Assembly (NCBI RefSeq): GCF_014648675.1
Contig: NZ_BMRO01000014.1
Location: 1 to 60,349 of the forward strand
Reading direction: 5' to 3'
Length of the DNA: 60,349 nucleotides
Source: Actinomadura livida
GTDB taxonomy: Bacteria > Actinomycetota > Actinomycetes > Streptosporangiales > Streptosporangiaceae
Below are positions 16,078-23,614 of the stretch, in pieces. Under the pieces are notes generated by a model. The model worked only from the letters and a program-made list of their open reading frames with translations, did not search any database and was not told the DNA's origin. The position numbers were made by a program, and so were the translations under genes. How positions within the stretch are numbered: position 1 is the first letter of the stretch; the number at the start of each line of letters is the position of its first letter.

Positions 16078-17847
16078 CTAGCAACGGTTCGCGAAAGAGC
16101 ACCGTCTGCAGCACCGGCCTTTCGATTTCACACGCGACAGTGTTGGGGAACTCACGGTGTCGCATTGGTCGCACTTCGACTTCCAGGGTACAGAGGTAAA
16201 CCCTGGGTACGGTTCAAGCGGAATGCGGCCAGCGGCACACAGCGTAGCTTCCGCTATCTCGACAGGGACACGTTGAGCGAGCCCACGTTGGGCGTCACCA
16301 CAGGGTTTGCATCCTCCGCCACGCTGATCGACGTTGTTGTGCCGAGGGTAGACGATGGCGTCGCACCGGGTGCAGCGGCACTTCCACGGCTTGGAGGAGC
16401 CAGGGAAATCCTCAAGAGGCTCCAGACCAGCGGCGACCATCACCTCGACCGCATGCTCGGCGCTGAACGTCCTCGCCCGCCGTGCTCTGGCCGCCAGCAG
16501 GTGGCGACCTTGCACAGTTTTTCCGCCGTACGCAGCAGCGAAACGCTCTACAATCTCCCACATTTCTGAGCTGCTGACCGCCTCGAGCGCGAACGTTTCG
16601 GTCGCTCCGCCCTGCGGCATGTCTGCAGGGACGAGATAGGGCTCAAGGCTCAGGTCCTTCTCTAGATGAGTGATCACCTCATTCTCAATTTGGTAGGCGA
16701 TGCTGCCAGTCGGGGTCTTCACCGTATTGACGACGTCCCAGCCTCTTCGGCGATGGCTATCGATACGGTCTGTGCGAGCTTCGAGACTGGTGACACCGAC
16801 CTTCACCGCGCCGAGACCGTGATGAATGACCACATACACCAGCGCCGGAGCAGCCAGGTCCGGCCAGCCCGCGCAGATCCGGCATGCGCGGCCCCGATTC
16901 CTGACGTTGCCATACCGCGGTGCGATGGCGTTTCCACACGTTAAGCACGTGCACGGCCAGGGAAGGTTATAGCCAGGAAATGCCTCGCAGGGTTCGGCTC
17001 CGGCAGTTCTCATGTTTGCCGCTGCCACGTCTGGGTCGGTTGGTCCGAGACCAGAGCAGTAGCGGCAGCCTTTGCTGAGACCACTGCGCACATGGGTGAG
17101 CTTCGGCGACACGTAGTTGCCACATCGCATGCAGCGGCTCCGCCATGGTTGATGGGTTCCGGGAAACGGAACCAGCGGCTTGAGATGCCGAGCCTCGAAG
17201 GCGGCCACAGCTTCCTCGACGTCCGTAGCGGCGTTGTCGGCACAATGGCGGCAGCCGCTGCCACGTCTAACATTTCCAAGACGGGGCTGTGACTCCTTCC
17301 CGCACGTCAGGCAGTACGAAGACCACGGCTCCGTTGAACGGCCTGGGTAGTCGGTAAGCGGTTCAAAGCCCCGTTTCCGCATGTCCGCTACGGCCCGCTC
17401 CGCTTCGCGGCGCCGTGACATGTCCGACGCTTGGCGGGCCGCGCAGGTTTTGCAGCCGTGCCCCCTCCGAATATTCGATATCGTTGGCGCGCTGACCGTC
17501 CCGCAAGCTCGGTGCCTACTCGTCCACGACTTGTTAGCACCCCGATATGCCTCCAGTGGAAACCAACCAGCCTTGTCCAGATCGGCCAGCGCCTTCTCGG
17601 TCGCCGCTGCGAGCTTCGCAGCATTCGCACGTTCTCGACCGCAATGTTCACAGCCCTTCACTCTGCCGCGAACCACGTTGTTCAACGTGGGGGCTACCTT
17701 GGCGCCGCAATCCATGCATTCGCACCGCCAGGCGACGTTCGCACGCACGTACGGGCCGAGAGGCCTAAGCCGCACCAGTTCCATCTCCGCCGACGCGGTC
17801 TCGTGTGTCCAACTTGTCTTCGATCGCTGGCCGAGTGGTTGCGTCAC
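16078..17847 (-). CDS. Seven zinc-ribbon repeats flanking a GIY-YIG-like nuclease domain
   Basis: 589 residues built of repeats of 50-65 residues, each with a PLxxYPG...PW...CxxC(G)...P...NV..G..C..C layout. Five copies lie before residue 330 (metal ligands near 42-69, 112-135, 179-202, 239-264, 301-325) and two after 475 (490-516, 559-583). Between them residues 335-400 read LVYVVIHHGLGAVKVGVTS...R...IENEVI, a GIY-YIG-type core with Y338, the K-V-G strand, R361 and E388/E390. The repeats resemble zinc ribbons common in Streptomyces and phage proteins and probably bind DNA or RNA. The protein could be a homing-type or defence endonuclease; that is inference. Lower GC than core genes suggests transfer. 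The start is uncertain: ATG 17847 or the Met at residue 22. Confidence 0.65.
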   Translation of the reverse strand: MTQPLGQRSKTSWTHETASAEMELVRLRPLGPYVRANVAWRCECMDCGAKVAPTLNNVVRGRVKGCEHCGRERANAAKLAAATEKALADLDKAGWFPLEAYRGANKSWTSRHRACGTVSAPTISNIRRGHGCKTCAARQASDMSRRREAERAVADMRKRGFEPLTDYPGRSTEPWSSYCLTCGKESQPRLGNVRRGSGCRHCADNAATDVEEAVAAFEARHLKPLVPFPGTHQPWRSRCMRCGNYVSPKLTHVRSGLSKGCRYCSGLGPTDPDVAAANMRTAGAEPCEAFPGYNLPWPCTCLTCGNAIAPRYGNVRNRGRACRICAGWPDLAAPALVYVVIHHGLGAVKVGVTSLEARTDRIDSHRRRGWDVVNTVKTPTGSIAYQIENEVITHLEKDLSLEPYLVPADMPQGGATETFALEAVSSSEMWEIVERFAAAYGGKTVQGRHLLAARARRARTFSAEHAVEVMVAAGLEPLEDFPGSSKPWKCRCTRCDAIVYPRHNNVDQRGGGCKPCGDAQRGLAQRVPVEIAEATLCAAGRIPLEPYPGFTSVPWKSKCDQCDTVSSPTLSRVKSKGRCCRRCSFANRC

Positions 17848-17959
17848 GACACATCAGGCTAGGTCATCCTGTTCGCTCAAATGGGCGGTACGGTCCGGCT
17901 GACTGGCCTCAAAATCGGTCTTCGACAGACCAGCCTTTCCCGGTCTGCAGCCCTTGGAC

Positions 17960-18455
17960 GGGCACCGGAGGCCATGTAGGCGGCGAGCTATAGTTGGGGT
18001 GGTGATTGAGGCCTTGCGGGCTCGGTCGTAGCGCGTGGTGGTGCGTGGGTCTGCGTGGCGTGCGGCGATCCGTACGTCGCGGGGGTCAAGGTTGTCGAGC
18101 ACGGTTGTCACGAAGGTGTAGCGGAGCATGTGCGGTGCATCCGCGACAACCAGACCACGGATTCGGCCGCGAGCCGGCGCAGGCTGCAGGTGGCGACGTG
18201 TCGATCCATCCGAACTCCGCGGGTGTCGAGCAGGATCGGCCTGGACGTCCGGTCGCAGGTGGCGCGGTCGATGGCTCTGCCGACTGTCAGGCGGAGAGTT
18301 ATCAGGACGATTCGGTGCCCTTGACACCACGCGTAAGACTCGGTGGCCGTGTCCCTCGCCCAGGTCGTCAATGTCGGCGCTGGTAGCCTCAAAGATCCGC
18401 AACCCGAGTAGCCCGAACATCGAGACCTGCGCGAAGTCATTAATGTTGGTCGATG
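17960..18455 (-). pseudogene. Relic tyrosine recombinase, catalytic C-terminus only
   Basis: Three segments in two frames together read as the catalytic half of an actinobacterial XerD-like recombinase. First AQVSMFGLLGLRIFEATSAD (ending near HGHRVLRV), then in another frame VGRAIDRATCDRTSRPILLD...GVRMDRHVATCSLRRLAAE, then back in the first frame APHMLRYTFVTTVLD...RIAARHADPRTTTRYDRA. The H-x2-R box (HMLR), the second His (RHADP) and the nucleophile Tyr (TRYDRA) are present, but the two frameshifts and the missing N-terminus make it dead. It sits between the zinc-ribbon gene and the OLD gene, a scar of an earlier integration. Confidence 0.75.
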
Positions 18456-18584
18456 TCCGCGCGGTGACAGTCCATCTAGGTCAGGCCCACACTTGGGCGA
18501 CCAACTACGCAGAAGGACACTACCTCTCGGTCCGTCGGATCTGCGACGATGACCTCCTAAACAGGAGCGACGCAGACGGGGCAA

Positions 18585-20087
18585 GTGGTGGCTGACTACA
18601 GGAGTGAAGTCCGACCGAGCGTGATCACCGACTTGGAGACCAAGGTCTCCAAGGAGAACTACGGCAAATACCTCAAGCGACTGACGCTGCGGAAGCTTCG
18701 AGGCTTCACCGACCGTGAGGTTACCTTCGACTTCCCGGTCACCGCTTTGGTAGGGCCGAACGGCGGGGGCAAGACTACCGTCCTGGGGGCGGCAGCACTT
18801 GCCTACAAGAGCGTCGCTCCGGGGCGATTCTTCGCCAAAAGCGGCAAATATGATGCCAGCATGCAAAACTGGTCGATTGAGTATGAACTCATTGACAAGG
18901 AGCTCAACCCTCGTTTGTCGGTCTCGCGCACCGCGAGCTTCAAACAGCTGAAATGGAACCGCACCGCCCCAGAGCGGGAAGTGCTGGTGTTCGGAGTCGA
19001 GCGGACCCTGCCCGCTACCGAGAGGTCCAAGCTCAAGGCTGCAATCGGCGGGTCCTTCGCCGCCGCACGCGAGGTGACTCTAGCTCCCGAGGTCACAGAG
19101 CATGCCGCGAAAATTCTTGCCAAGCCCATAGAGGGGTTTCGACAGCTCTATGTGGACGATGCCGGCAAGGTCTCACTCTTCTCTGGCCTCACACCTCGGG
19201 GGGACGGTTACTCCGAGTTCCACTTCGGCGCTGGCGAAGCGAGCGTCATCCGCATAGTCGCCGAGGTCGAAGCAGCCTCCCCTGGGGCCATGATTCTTAT
19301 CGAAGAGATCGAGAACGGCCTGCATCCAGTGGCCGCTCAACGCATGGTCGAATACTTGATCGGTGTCGCCCACCGCAAATCGTGCCAGGTCGTTTTCACC
19401 ACGCACTCAAATGATGCGCTCGCCCCACTGCCCTCTAAGGCCATCTGGGCGGCGCTCCTCGGTAACGTGATCCAGGGGAAGCTCGACGTGAAGGCATTGC
19501 GGACCATCACCGGTCAGATTGAGGCCAAACTTGCGATCTTCGTCGAGGACGAATTCGCCGAGCTCATGGTCACCACCGCCCTTCGCAGCCACGGCGGCAT
19601 CGAGTTGGATGAGATCAAAGTGCATGCGATGGGAGGAGCCGACCCGGCTATCAAGGTCAACGCTCAACACAACATCGACCCGACCTGTACCTATCCGTCG
19701 ATTTGCATTCTTGACGGCGACCAGTCCGAGCGCGCAAATCCCGACAAGGGCATCTTCACGCTGCCCGGGGCCAGCTCGCCCGAGGCCCACGTGCTAAATC
19801 GGGTGCTGGATTGTCTGGACGAAGAAGCGGGTCGGCTTGCGGTGGCCCTTCACCTTGGCCTGCACGACCAGGAGCGAGTGAAGAAGGTCGTGAAGGAGCG
19901 CGCGCTGACCAACTGGGATAGACACATGGTCTGGGAGCAAATCGGCGGCGATCTGGACTTCACCTCTGGCCACATCGTTAAAAGCGCGTTCCTGACGATC
20001 TGGGCCCACAAGTTCCCGGGAGAAGTTGAGGCTCTGGTGGAGGCGATCGGCGGCGGGCTTCCCCGCCGGGACAGCGACACTCCGTGA
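18585..20087 (+). CDS. OLD-family ATP-dependent nuclease (AAA ATPase + Toprim)
   Basis: About 500 residues. ABC-type ATPase features: Walker A GPNGGGKTT (57-65), signature-like FGAGEAS (about 215), Walker B MILIEEIENGLHP (about 237-249), and the H-loop in FTTHSND (about 271). A C-terminal Toprim domain follows with LAIFVEDEF (acidic residue, about 316) and ILDGDQSE (DxD, about 375). This is the layout of OLD (overcoming lysogenization defect) nucleases, which act in anti-phage defence alone or, as GajA, with a UvrD-like GajB helicase. No gajB-like gene is adjacent, so it is a stand-alone OLD. The start is a GTG (18585 or 18588) after a GGGG ribosome site. Moderate GC and flanking recombinase sequences support transfer. 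Confidence 0.8.
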   Translation: MVADYRSEVRPSVITDLETKVSKENYGKYLKRLTLRKLRGFTDREVTFDFPVTALVGPNGGGKTTVLGAAALAYKSVAPGRFFAKSGKYDASMQNWSIEYELIDKELNPRLSVSRTASFKQLKWNRTAPEREVLVFGVERTLPATERSKLKAAIGGSFAAAREVTLAPEVTEHAAKILAKPIEGFRQLYVDDAGKVSLFSGLTPRGDGYSEFHFGAGEASVIRIVAEVEAASPGAMILIEEIENGLHPVAAQRMVEYLIGVAHRKSCQVVFTTHSNDALAPLPSKAIWAALLGNVIQGKLDVKALRTITGQIEAKLAIFVEDEFAELMVTTALRSHGGIELDEIKVHAMGGADPAIKVNAQHNIDPTCTYPSICILDGDQSERANPDKGIFTLPGASSPEAHVLNRVLDCLDEEAGRLAVALHLGLHDQERVKKVVKERALTNWDRHMVWEQIGGDLDFTSGHIVKSAFLTIWAHKFPGEVEALVEAIGGGLPRRDSDTP

Positions 20088-20445
20088 ACTGCGGCTGGTC
20101 AACGCGGCCGCGCCAATTAACTTGGCGTCCAGCTCTCGCTGTGTCCCGATGCCAATCAGTTAAGGCCACGATCGATCTCGGCTAGGCCTATCGACCTGGC
20201 CGAACGTTGGCGTGTTCTGGCCCGCCGCGAAGGCCTGGCCCAGTTGGGCCTTCTGCCAGGTTACGCATCGCCTACCGACCATCCGGTCATCGACATATCA
20301 ATGTATTGATGCAGAGCACGCGTGATCGACGCTGCACTTGGCCCGATCGGCGCGGTCATCAAGATAAGCGAGGAGTATCCCTATTCTTCCTGGGGGTCAC
20401 CACGGCTTTGGAACGTGCGAGTTCCAGTGGCGTGCAGCTGCCACC
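20088..20445. other. Intergenic stretch without a gene; small palindrome
   Basis: 358 bp between the convergent OLD and integrase genes. It contains a perfect 6+6 palindrome with a 2-nt spacer (ATCAAT-GT-ATTGAT, 20297-20310), AT-rich for this genome and operator-like. It also contains a GGCCCA-GT-TGGGCC palindrome near 20240. A short frame ending at 20310 looks like gene debris. No gene is supported. Confidence 0.5.
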
Positions 20446-21789
20446 TTATCGAGGACTTGACCTGCTCCGGGTTCTGGCCAGGGCCTCTAGGGCGGTTTCG
20501 TCGGCGTCGGGGAGGGTGTGTAGGTAGCGCTCGGTTGTGGCGATGGAGGCGTGGCCTAGGCGTTCTTTGACTATTTGGAGGTCGGCGCCGCCGTTGAGGA
20601 GCCAGGAGGCGTGGGCGTGGCGTAGGTCGCGCATGGTCGGCCTGAAGTCGAGGCCAGCCGCGGCGATGGCTGGGTTCCAGATGTTGCGGCGGAACCAGTC
20701 GTTGGGGATGTGGCCGTCCGTCATGCGCGTGCGGAGGGGGCGCGGGTTGTCTTTGCCGTTGGCGCGGCGGGCGGCTCGGTAGAGGGAGAAGGCGCCTCGG
20801 CAGTAGTCACAGCGGCAGCGGCCGGCGGTGTAGCCGCTGAGAGTGCCGTGGTTGTAGGTGCGGCCCTTCTCGTTGGGTTCGGTTCGGCCGAGTGTCTCCG
20901 GGTCTGGGATCTCGGTGATGCGGGCTCGGGGCTTGTCCTGGGGCGGCATGTGGAAGAAGAGGTCGTCTCGGGTGAGGCGCGCCGCTCTGATGTGCTCTTC
21001 GAGCTTCTCGGTCATCTGGGCGCTGAGCTTGAAGCGGCGGTACTCCTTGTCCTTCGGGTAGTCCTTGACCAGGAAGTGGCCGCCTTCCGGGTGGAACTTC
21101 GGGTTGAGCTCCACGACCGTGCGGCTGACCGTGAGGATGCGCGTCTTGAGGTTGAGGTCCTTGGGACGCAGCTCGCTGAGTTCGCCCCAGCGGAGGCCGC
21201 TTTCGATCTCGGTCTCGGCGAGGAGGCGGAAGGTGCCTTCGGGGAGGGCGTTGTAGACGTCGTCGAACTGCTCAGGCGTGACGATCTGGAGAGGCTTGCG
21301 CGCGATGGGCGGAGACTTCACCCCACGGCAGGGGTGTAGGTAGGTGACCTGGTCGTCCAGTGCCGTGGTGAAAATGGCGCTGAGGATGATCTTGTTGCAC
21401 TGGATGGTCACGGGCTTCATGCCCTGGTTCTTGAGCTTGGCGATCCAGGCTCGGACGTGCTCGGGGAGGATGTCGACCATCCTCATGCCGCCGAACTCCG
21501 GCATGAGGTGCTTGTGGATGGCGTAGGTGTAGCCCTCCCGGGTGCTTGCCTCCATCTCATGGTTCGGGAGCCAGGTGTTCTCGACGTAGTCTCTGAATCG
21601 CTGCCTTCCGCGGGCAGGTTCTCCGGTTCTACCTTCCGAGACCTTCACTTCGGCGCGCTGCCATGCTCTGTCCGCTTCTTTCTTGCTCGCAAAGGTCCCA
21701 GCAGACCTTCGCTGGCCGCGAATGTCGTCGTAGTAGGCCGTGTAACGAGGCTTGCCGTCCTTACCCATTCTCTTGCGTGTCTGCCCCAT
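20446..21789 (-). CDS. int: Tyrosine site-specific integrase with zinc-knuckle insert
   Basis: 447 residues. An AP2-like arm-binding start (RYTAYYDDIRGQRRSAGTF), a core-binding SAM-like domain (about 65-155) and a catalytic domain. Catalytic residues: R200 (ESGLRWGEL), Lys near 242-246, RDLRHAHASW (387-396) with Arg where the first His of H-x2-R usually is, H413 (ERLGH) and the nucleophile Y422 (TERYL). Residues about 312-345 are an insert, HGTLSGYTAGRCRCDYCRGA, with C325, C327 and C330 plus H314 as possible zinc ligands, a cassette seen in other actinobacterial and actinophage proteins. The gene starts 168 bp from a tRNA-Pro 3' fragment, its likely attachment site. It is probably the integrase of the island to its left. 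Confidence 0.9.
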   Translation of the reverse strand: MGQTRKRMGKDGKPRYTAYYDDIRGQRRSAGTFASKKEADRAWQRAEVKVSEGRTGEPARGRQRFRDYVENTWLPNHEMEASTREGYTYAIHKHLMPEFGGMRMVDILPEHVRAWIAKLKNQGMKPVTIQCNKIILSAIFTTALDDQVTYLHPCRGVKSPPIARKPLQIVTPEQFDDVYNALPEGTFRLLAETEIESGLRWGELSELRPKDLNLKTRILTVSRTVVELNPKFHPEGGHFLVKDYPKDKEYRRFKLSAQMTEKLEEHIRAARLTRDDLFFHMPPQDKPRARITEIPDPETLGRTEPNEKGRTYNHGTLSGYTAGRCRCDYCRGAFSLYRAARRANGKDNPRPLRTRMTDGHIPNDWFRRNIWNPAIAAAGLDFRPTMRDLRHAHASWLLNGGADLQIVKERLGHASIATTERYLHTLPDADETALEALARTRSRSSPR

Positions 21790-21919
21790 CGGCTCTCCGC
21801 CTCCCAGGCTTGATCATCTGACCCTCGTTTGACCCCGGACTGCGAGTGATGGCGTGACCCTGGAGATCACACACTGGCAGCCGAACAGGCCATCTACCTG
21901 GGATTTTATCGAGATCCAG

Positions 21920-21944
21920 CGTTTTCTGCGAGCCGCAGAAAACG
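21920..21944. repeat. Perfect 11-bp inverted repeat upstream of integrase
   Basis: Arms CGTTTTCTGCG and CGCAGAAAACG with the 3-nt loop AGC form a perfect hairpin between the integrase start and the tRNA-derived attachment copy. It may be an integrase or excisionase site, or an rho-independent-type hairpin. AT content is higher than in the neighbourhood. Confidence 0.7.
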
Positions 21945-21956
21945 TACAATATGCCC

Positions 21957-21999
21957 TTCGGGACGAAGAGGCCGTGGGTTCAAATAGCGCCACCCCGAC
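21957..21999 (+). other. attR-like 3' half of tRNA-Pro(CGG)
   Basis: Read on the plus strand: anticodon loop TTCGGGA (21957-21963, anticodon CGG), 3' anticodon stem CGAAG, variable loop, T-arm GTGGG-TTCAAAT followed by AGCGC where CCCGC is expected, acceptor 3' strand CACCCCG, discriminator A. This is the anticodon-loop-to-3'-end segment of an actinomycete tRNA-Pro, the usual crossover target of actinobacterial integrases. The 5' half is absent, so it is not a functional tRNA. Its orientation places the integrated element to the left and the original chromosome to the right. Confidence 0.7.
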
Positions 22000-22312
22000 A
22001 GAACTGCATAGGGTTCCAGTGCAGGTCAGGGGCTCGATTCTCGCTTCGAGAGTCGGACCCTTTTCATGCCCGCCGCCCTCGTGCGCATCGTGGCGCGCCT
22101 TTTTCTGACGGCCGGGCGCAACGCGTGCGCAGGGCCTGAGTTTCGTTTTACTGCGCACGCCGCTGCGTGAGGGCCTCGCGGACCGCGTTGTGCGTCCGGC
22201 TGCAGGTGGGCATATCGCTGCGTCGTCGAGAAATTCTCGTACCCCAAGGGCCAGCGGCCAGTGTGGCCAGGTGGCGGCGGCGGCGCACCAAGTCGCCTCG
22301 AGCCGACTGCCC
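22000..22312. other. Intergenic stretch, no gene seen
   Basis: 313 bp between the attachment copy and the next gene. No frame has coding character; open frames here are shadows. It contains a short inverted repeat (TCTCGCTTCGAGAG near 22041). Confidence 0.5.
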
Positions 22313-22885
22313 TTATGGGAGGTGCTCGTATTCTGCGGTGCCTTCTTGGGGCCAGCGGTCTTCTATGTGCAGTTGGATTAGTGCGGCATGGGAGAGCGGG
22401 CTGGTGGGATCGGTTACGTCGCCGTTGGTGGTGTAGTCCAGGAGGACGACGTTCTTTTTGGCGCGGAGACGCTCGACCAGGTCGGTGACGCGGTGTTCGA
22501 GGGTCCATCGGTAGGACGGCAGGTAGATTCGGCGTCGTGCTGTTTCGTAGGGCAGTAGCCGGGTGCCGTGGAGGCCGGTGCGGTGACCTTGGACGGGGCC
22601 GTATCGGCGTACTGTCCGCTTCAGTCCCCTCATCGTGGTGATTCGCAACTTCGCCGGGTCTACATCGGCGTTCTGGAAGACCTTGAGGGCCTGCCAGATT
22701 CCTTCCACGGACTGGCTGGTCACGCCCTCGCTGTAGGGGACCGGGATGCCGCCGTGCGGGTAGAACGGGCTCAGCCGCACCCATGGTTCTGGAGCCTTGG
22801 AGGTCACGTCGATGAAATCCGCGTCGGGGAACGCGGCGGTTAGGGACGCCGTCCCCCGGCGGCGGCTGGCAACGTGGATCGACAA
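22313..22885 (-). CDS. Conserved hypothetical protein (DUF6939-like)
   Basis: 190 residues. The start is a TTG at 22885 with AGGAG 7 nt upstream. Near the N-terminus it reads FPDADFIDVTSKAPEPW, then a run containing PFYPHGGIPVPY and SVEGIWQALKVF, a pattern I associate with the DUF6939 family of short cytoplasmic proteins; this name is from memory and uncertain. The second half is basic (RTVRRYGPVQGHR) and ends with an acidic VVLLDYTTNGDV and HIEDRWPQE. No catalytic motif is clear. It is the first gene right of the proposed island border. Confidence 0.5.
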   Translation of the reverse strand: MSIHVASRRRGTASLTAAFPDADFIDVTSKAPEPWVRLSPFYPHGGIPVPYSEGVTSQSVEGIWQALKVFQNADVDPAKLRITTMRGLKRTVRRYGPVQGHRTGLHGTRLLPYETARRRIYLPSYRWTLEHRVTDLVERLRAKKNVVLLDYTTNGDVTDPTSPLSHAALIQLHIEDRWPQEGTAEYEHLP

Positions 22886-23074
22886 CTCACGGCTCCTGCC
22901 TCGGTGACGTTAGCCGACAGCATCCCCGATGCCACTGACAGACAGGACGCCGTGAGTTGATTCGCACTCGTCCTTCGCGCCTTGTCAGCGTCGTCCGATG
23001 CGCAGGCGACGACGGACCTGATGACCCTGCTGCGAGCCACCGGCAACCGTCTGCCCCCCGGTGACCTCTGTCGG

Positions 23075-23614
23075 CTAGCGGCGAGCGTGGCGGATCTTCA
23101 GGCGGCCGAAGCCCATGGTCCCGGAGATGCGGATCTTTGGGCCGCCCGGGCGGGAGGGCCGACGGGGCTTGTAGTGGGAGTCCTTCCACACGGTGCTCAG
23201 GTCCTCGATTTCGACGACCGCGTCGCGTGGAACGGTGATCTTCGCCTTGCCGGTGGTGAGTTGCAGCTCTATGTCGACCACCGGGTGCTCGATGATCGCT
23301 CGGGCCAGGTTGAGGTGCACCTCTCCGAACGCCGACTCGACCTTGAGGTTGCGAGGTACCCGCCACGGGCCGCGCCGTCGGATTCGTCCGCTGAGGGCGG
23401 TGATCGTGGACGTGTCCGCCCGTTCCTCCGGGAGTGAGGCCAGGGGTGTCGCGAGATCGCCGTGCGTTTCGGCGGTGAGCGCCTGGTGGAGGAGCGCGTC
23501 CATCTCCTCGTGCGGGATGTGCCCCAGGGAGTATGCGTCCTGCAGGCGCCGCACGGCCGTGTCGCGGTCTTCTTCGCTGACCGGTCGTGACGGATCGTCC
23601 GGTATGGGGGGCAC
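23075..23614 (-). CDS. DUF1707 SHOCT-like domain protein
   Basis: 179 residues, GTG start. The N-terminal 60 residues (PVSEEDRDTAVRRLQDAYSL, then a GHIPHEEMDALL segment) are a DUF1707/SHOCT-like domain, usually D-R-E-x-A-x2-L-x-A-x6-G-R-L-x2-E-E-x2-E-R. The C-terminal half (NLKVESAFGEVHLNLARA... then TVPRDAVVEIED) resembles the LiaF-type beta-helical domain of cell-wall stress proteins (x-G-x-V-x-L-D-L-x-A). It has no signal peptide or membrane segment. Such proteins are probably envelope-stress associated; the specific role is unknown. Confidence 0.75.
   Translation of the reverse strand: MPPIPDDPSRPVSEEDRDTAVRRLQDAYSLGHIPHEEMDALLHQALTAETHGDLATPLASLPEERADTSTITALSGRIRRRGPWRVPRNLKVESAFGEVHLNLARAIIEHPVVDIELQLTTGKAKITVPRDAVVEIEDLSTVWKDSHYKPRRPSRPGGPKIRISGTMGFGRLKIRHARR

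Noticed and set aside
18585..20087. A Gabija system
   Set aside because: Gabija needs a GajB UvrD-like helicase next to GajA. None is adjacent, so only a stand-alone OLD call is supported.
20190..20310. Plus-strand frame reading AERWRVLARREGLAQLG near the OLD 3' end
   Set aside because: It lacks a start and any recognisable family; at best a fragment of a lost gene.
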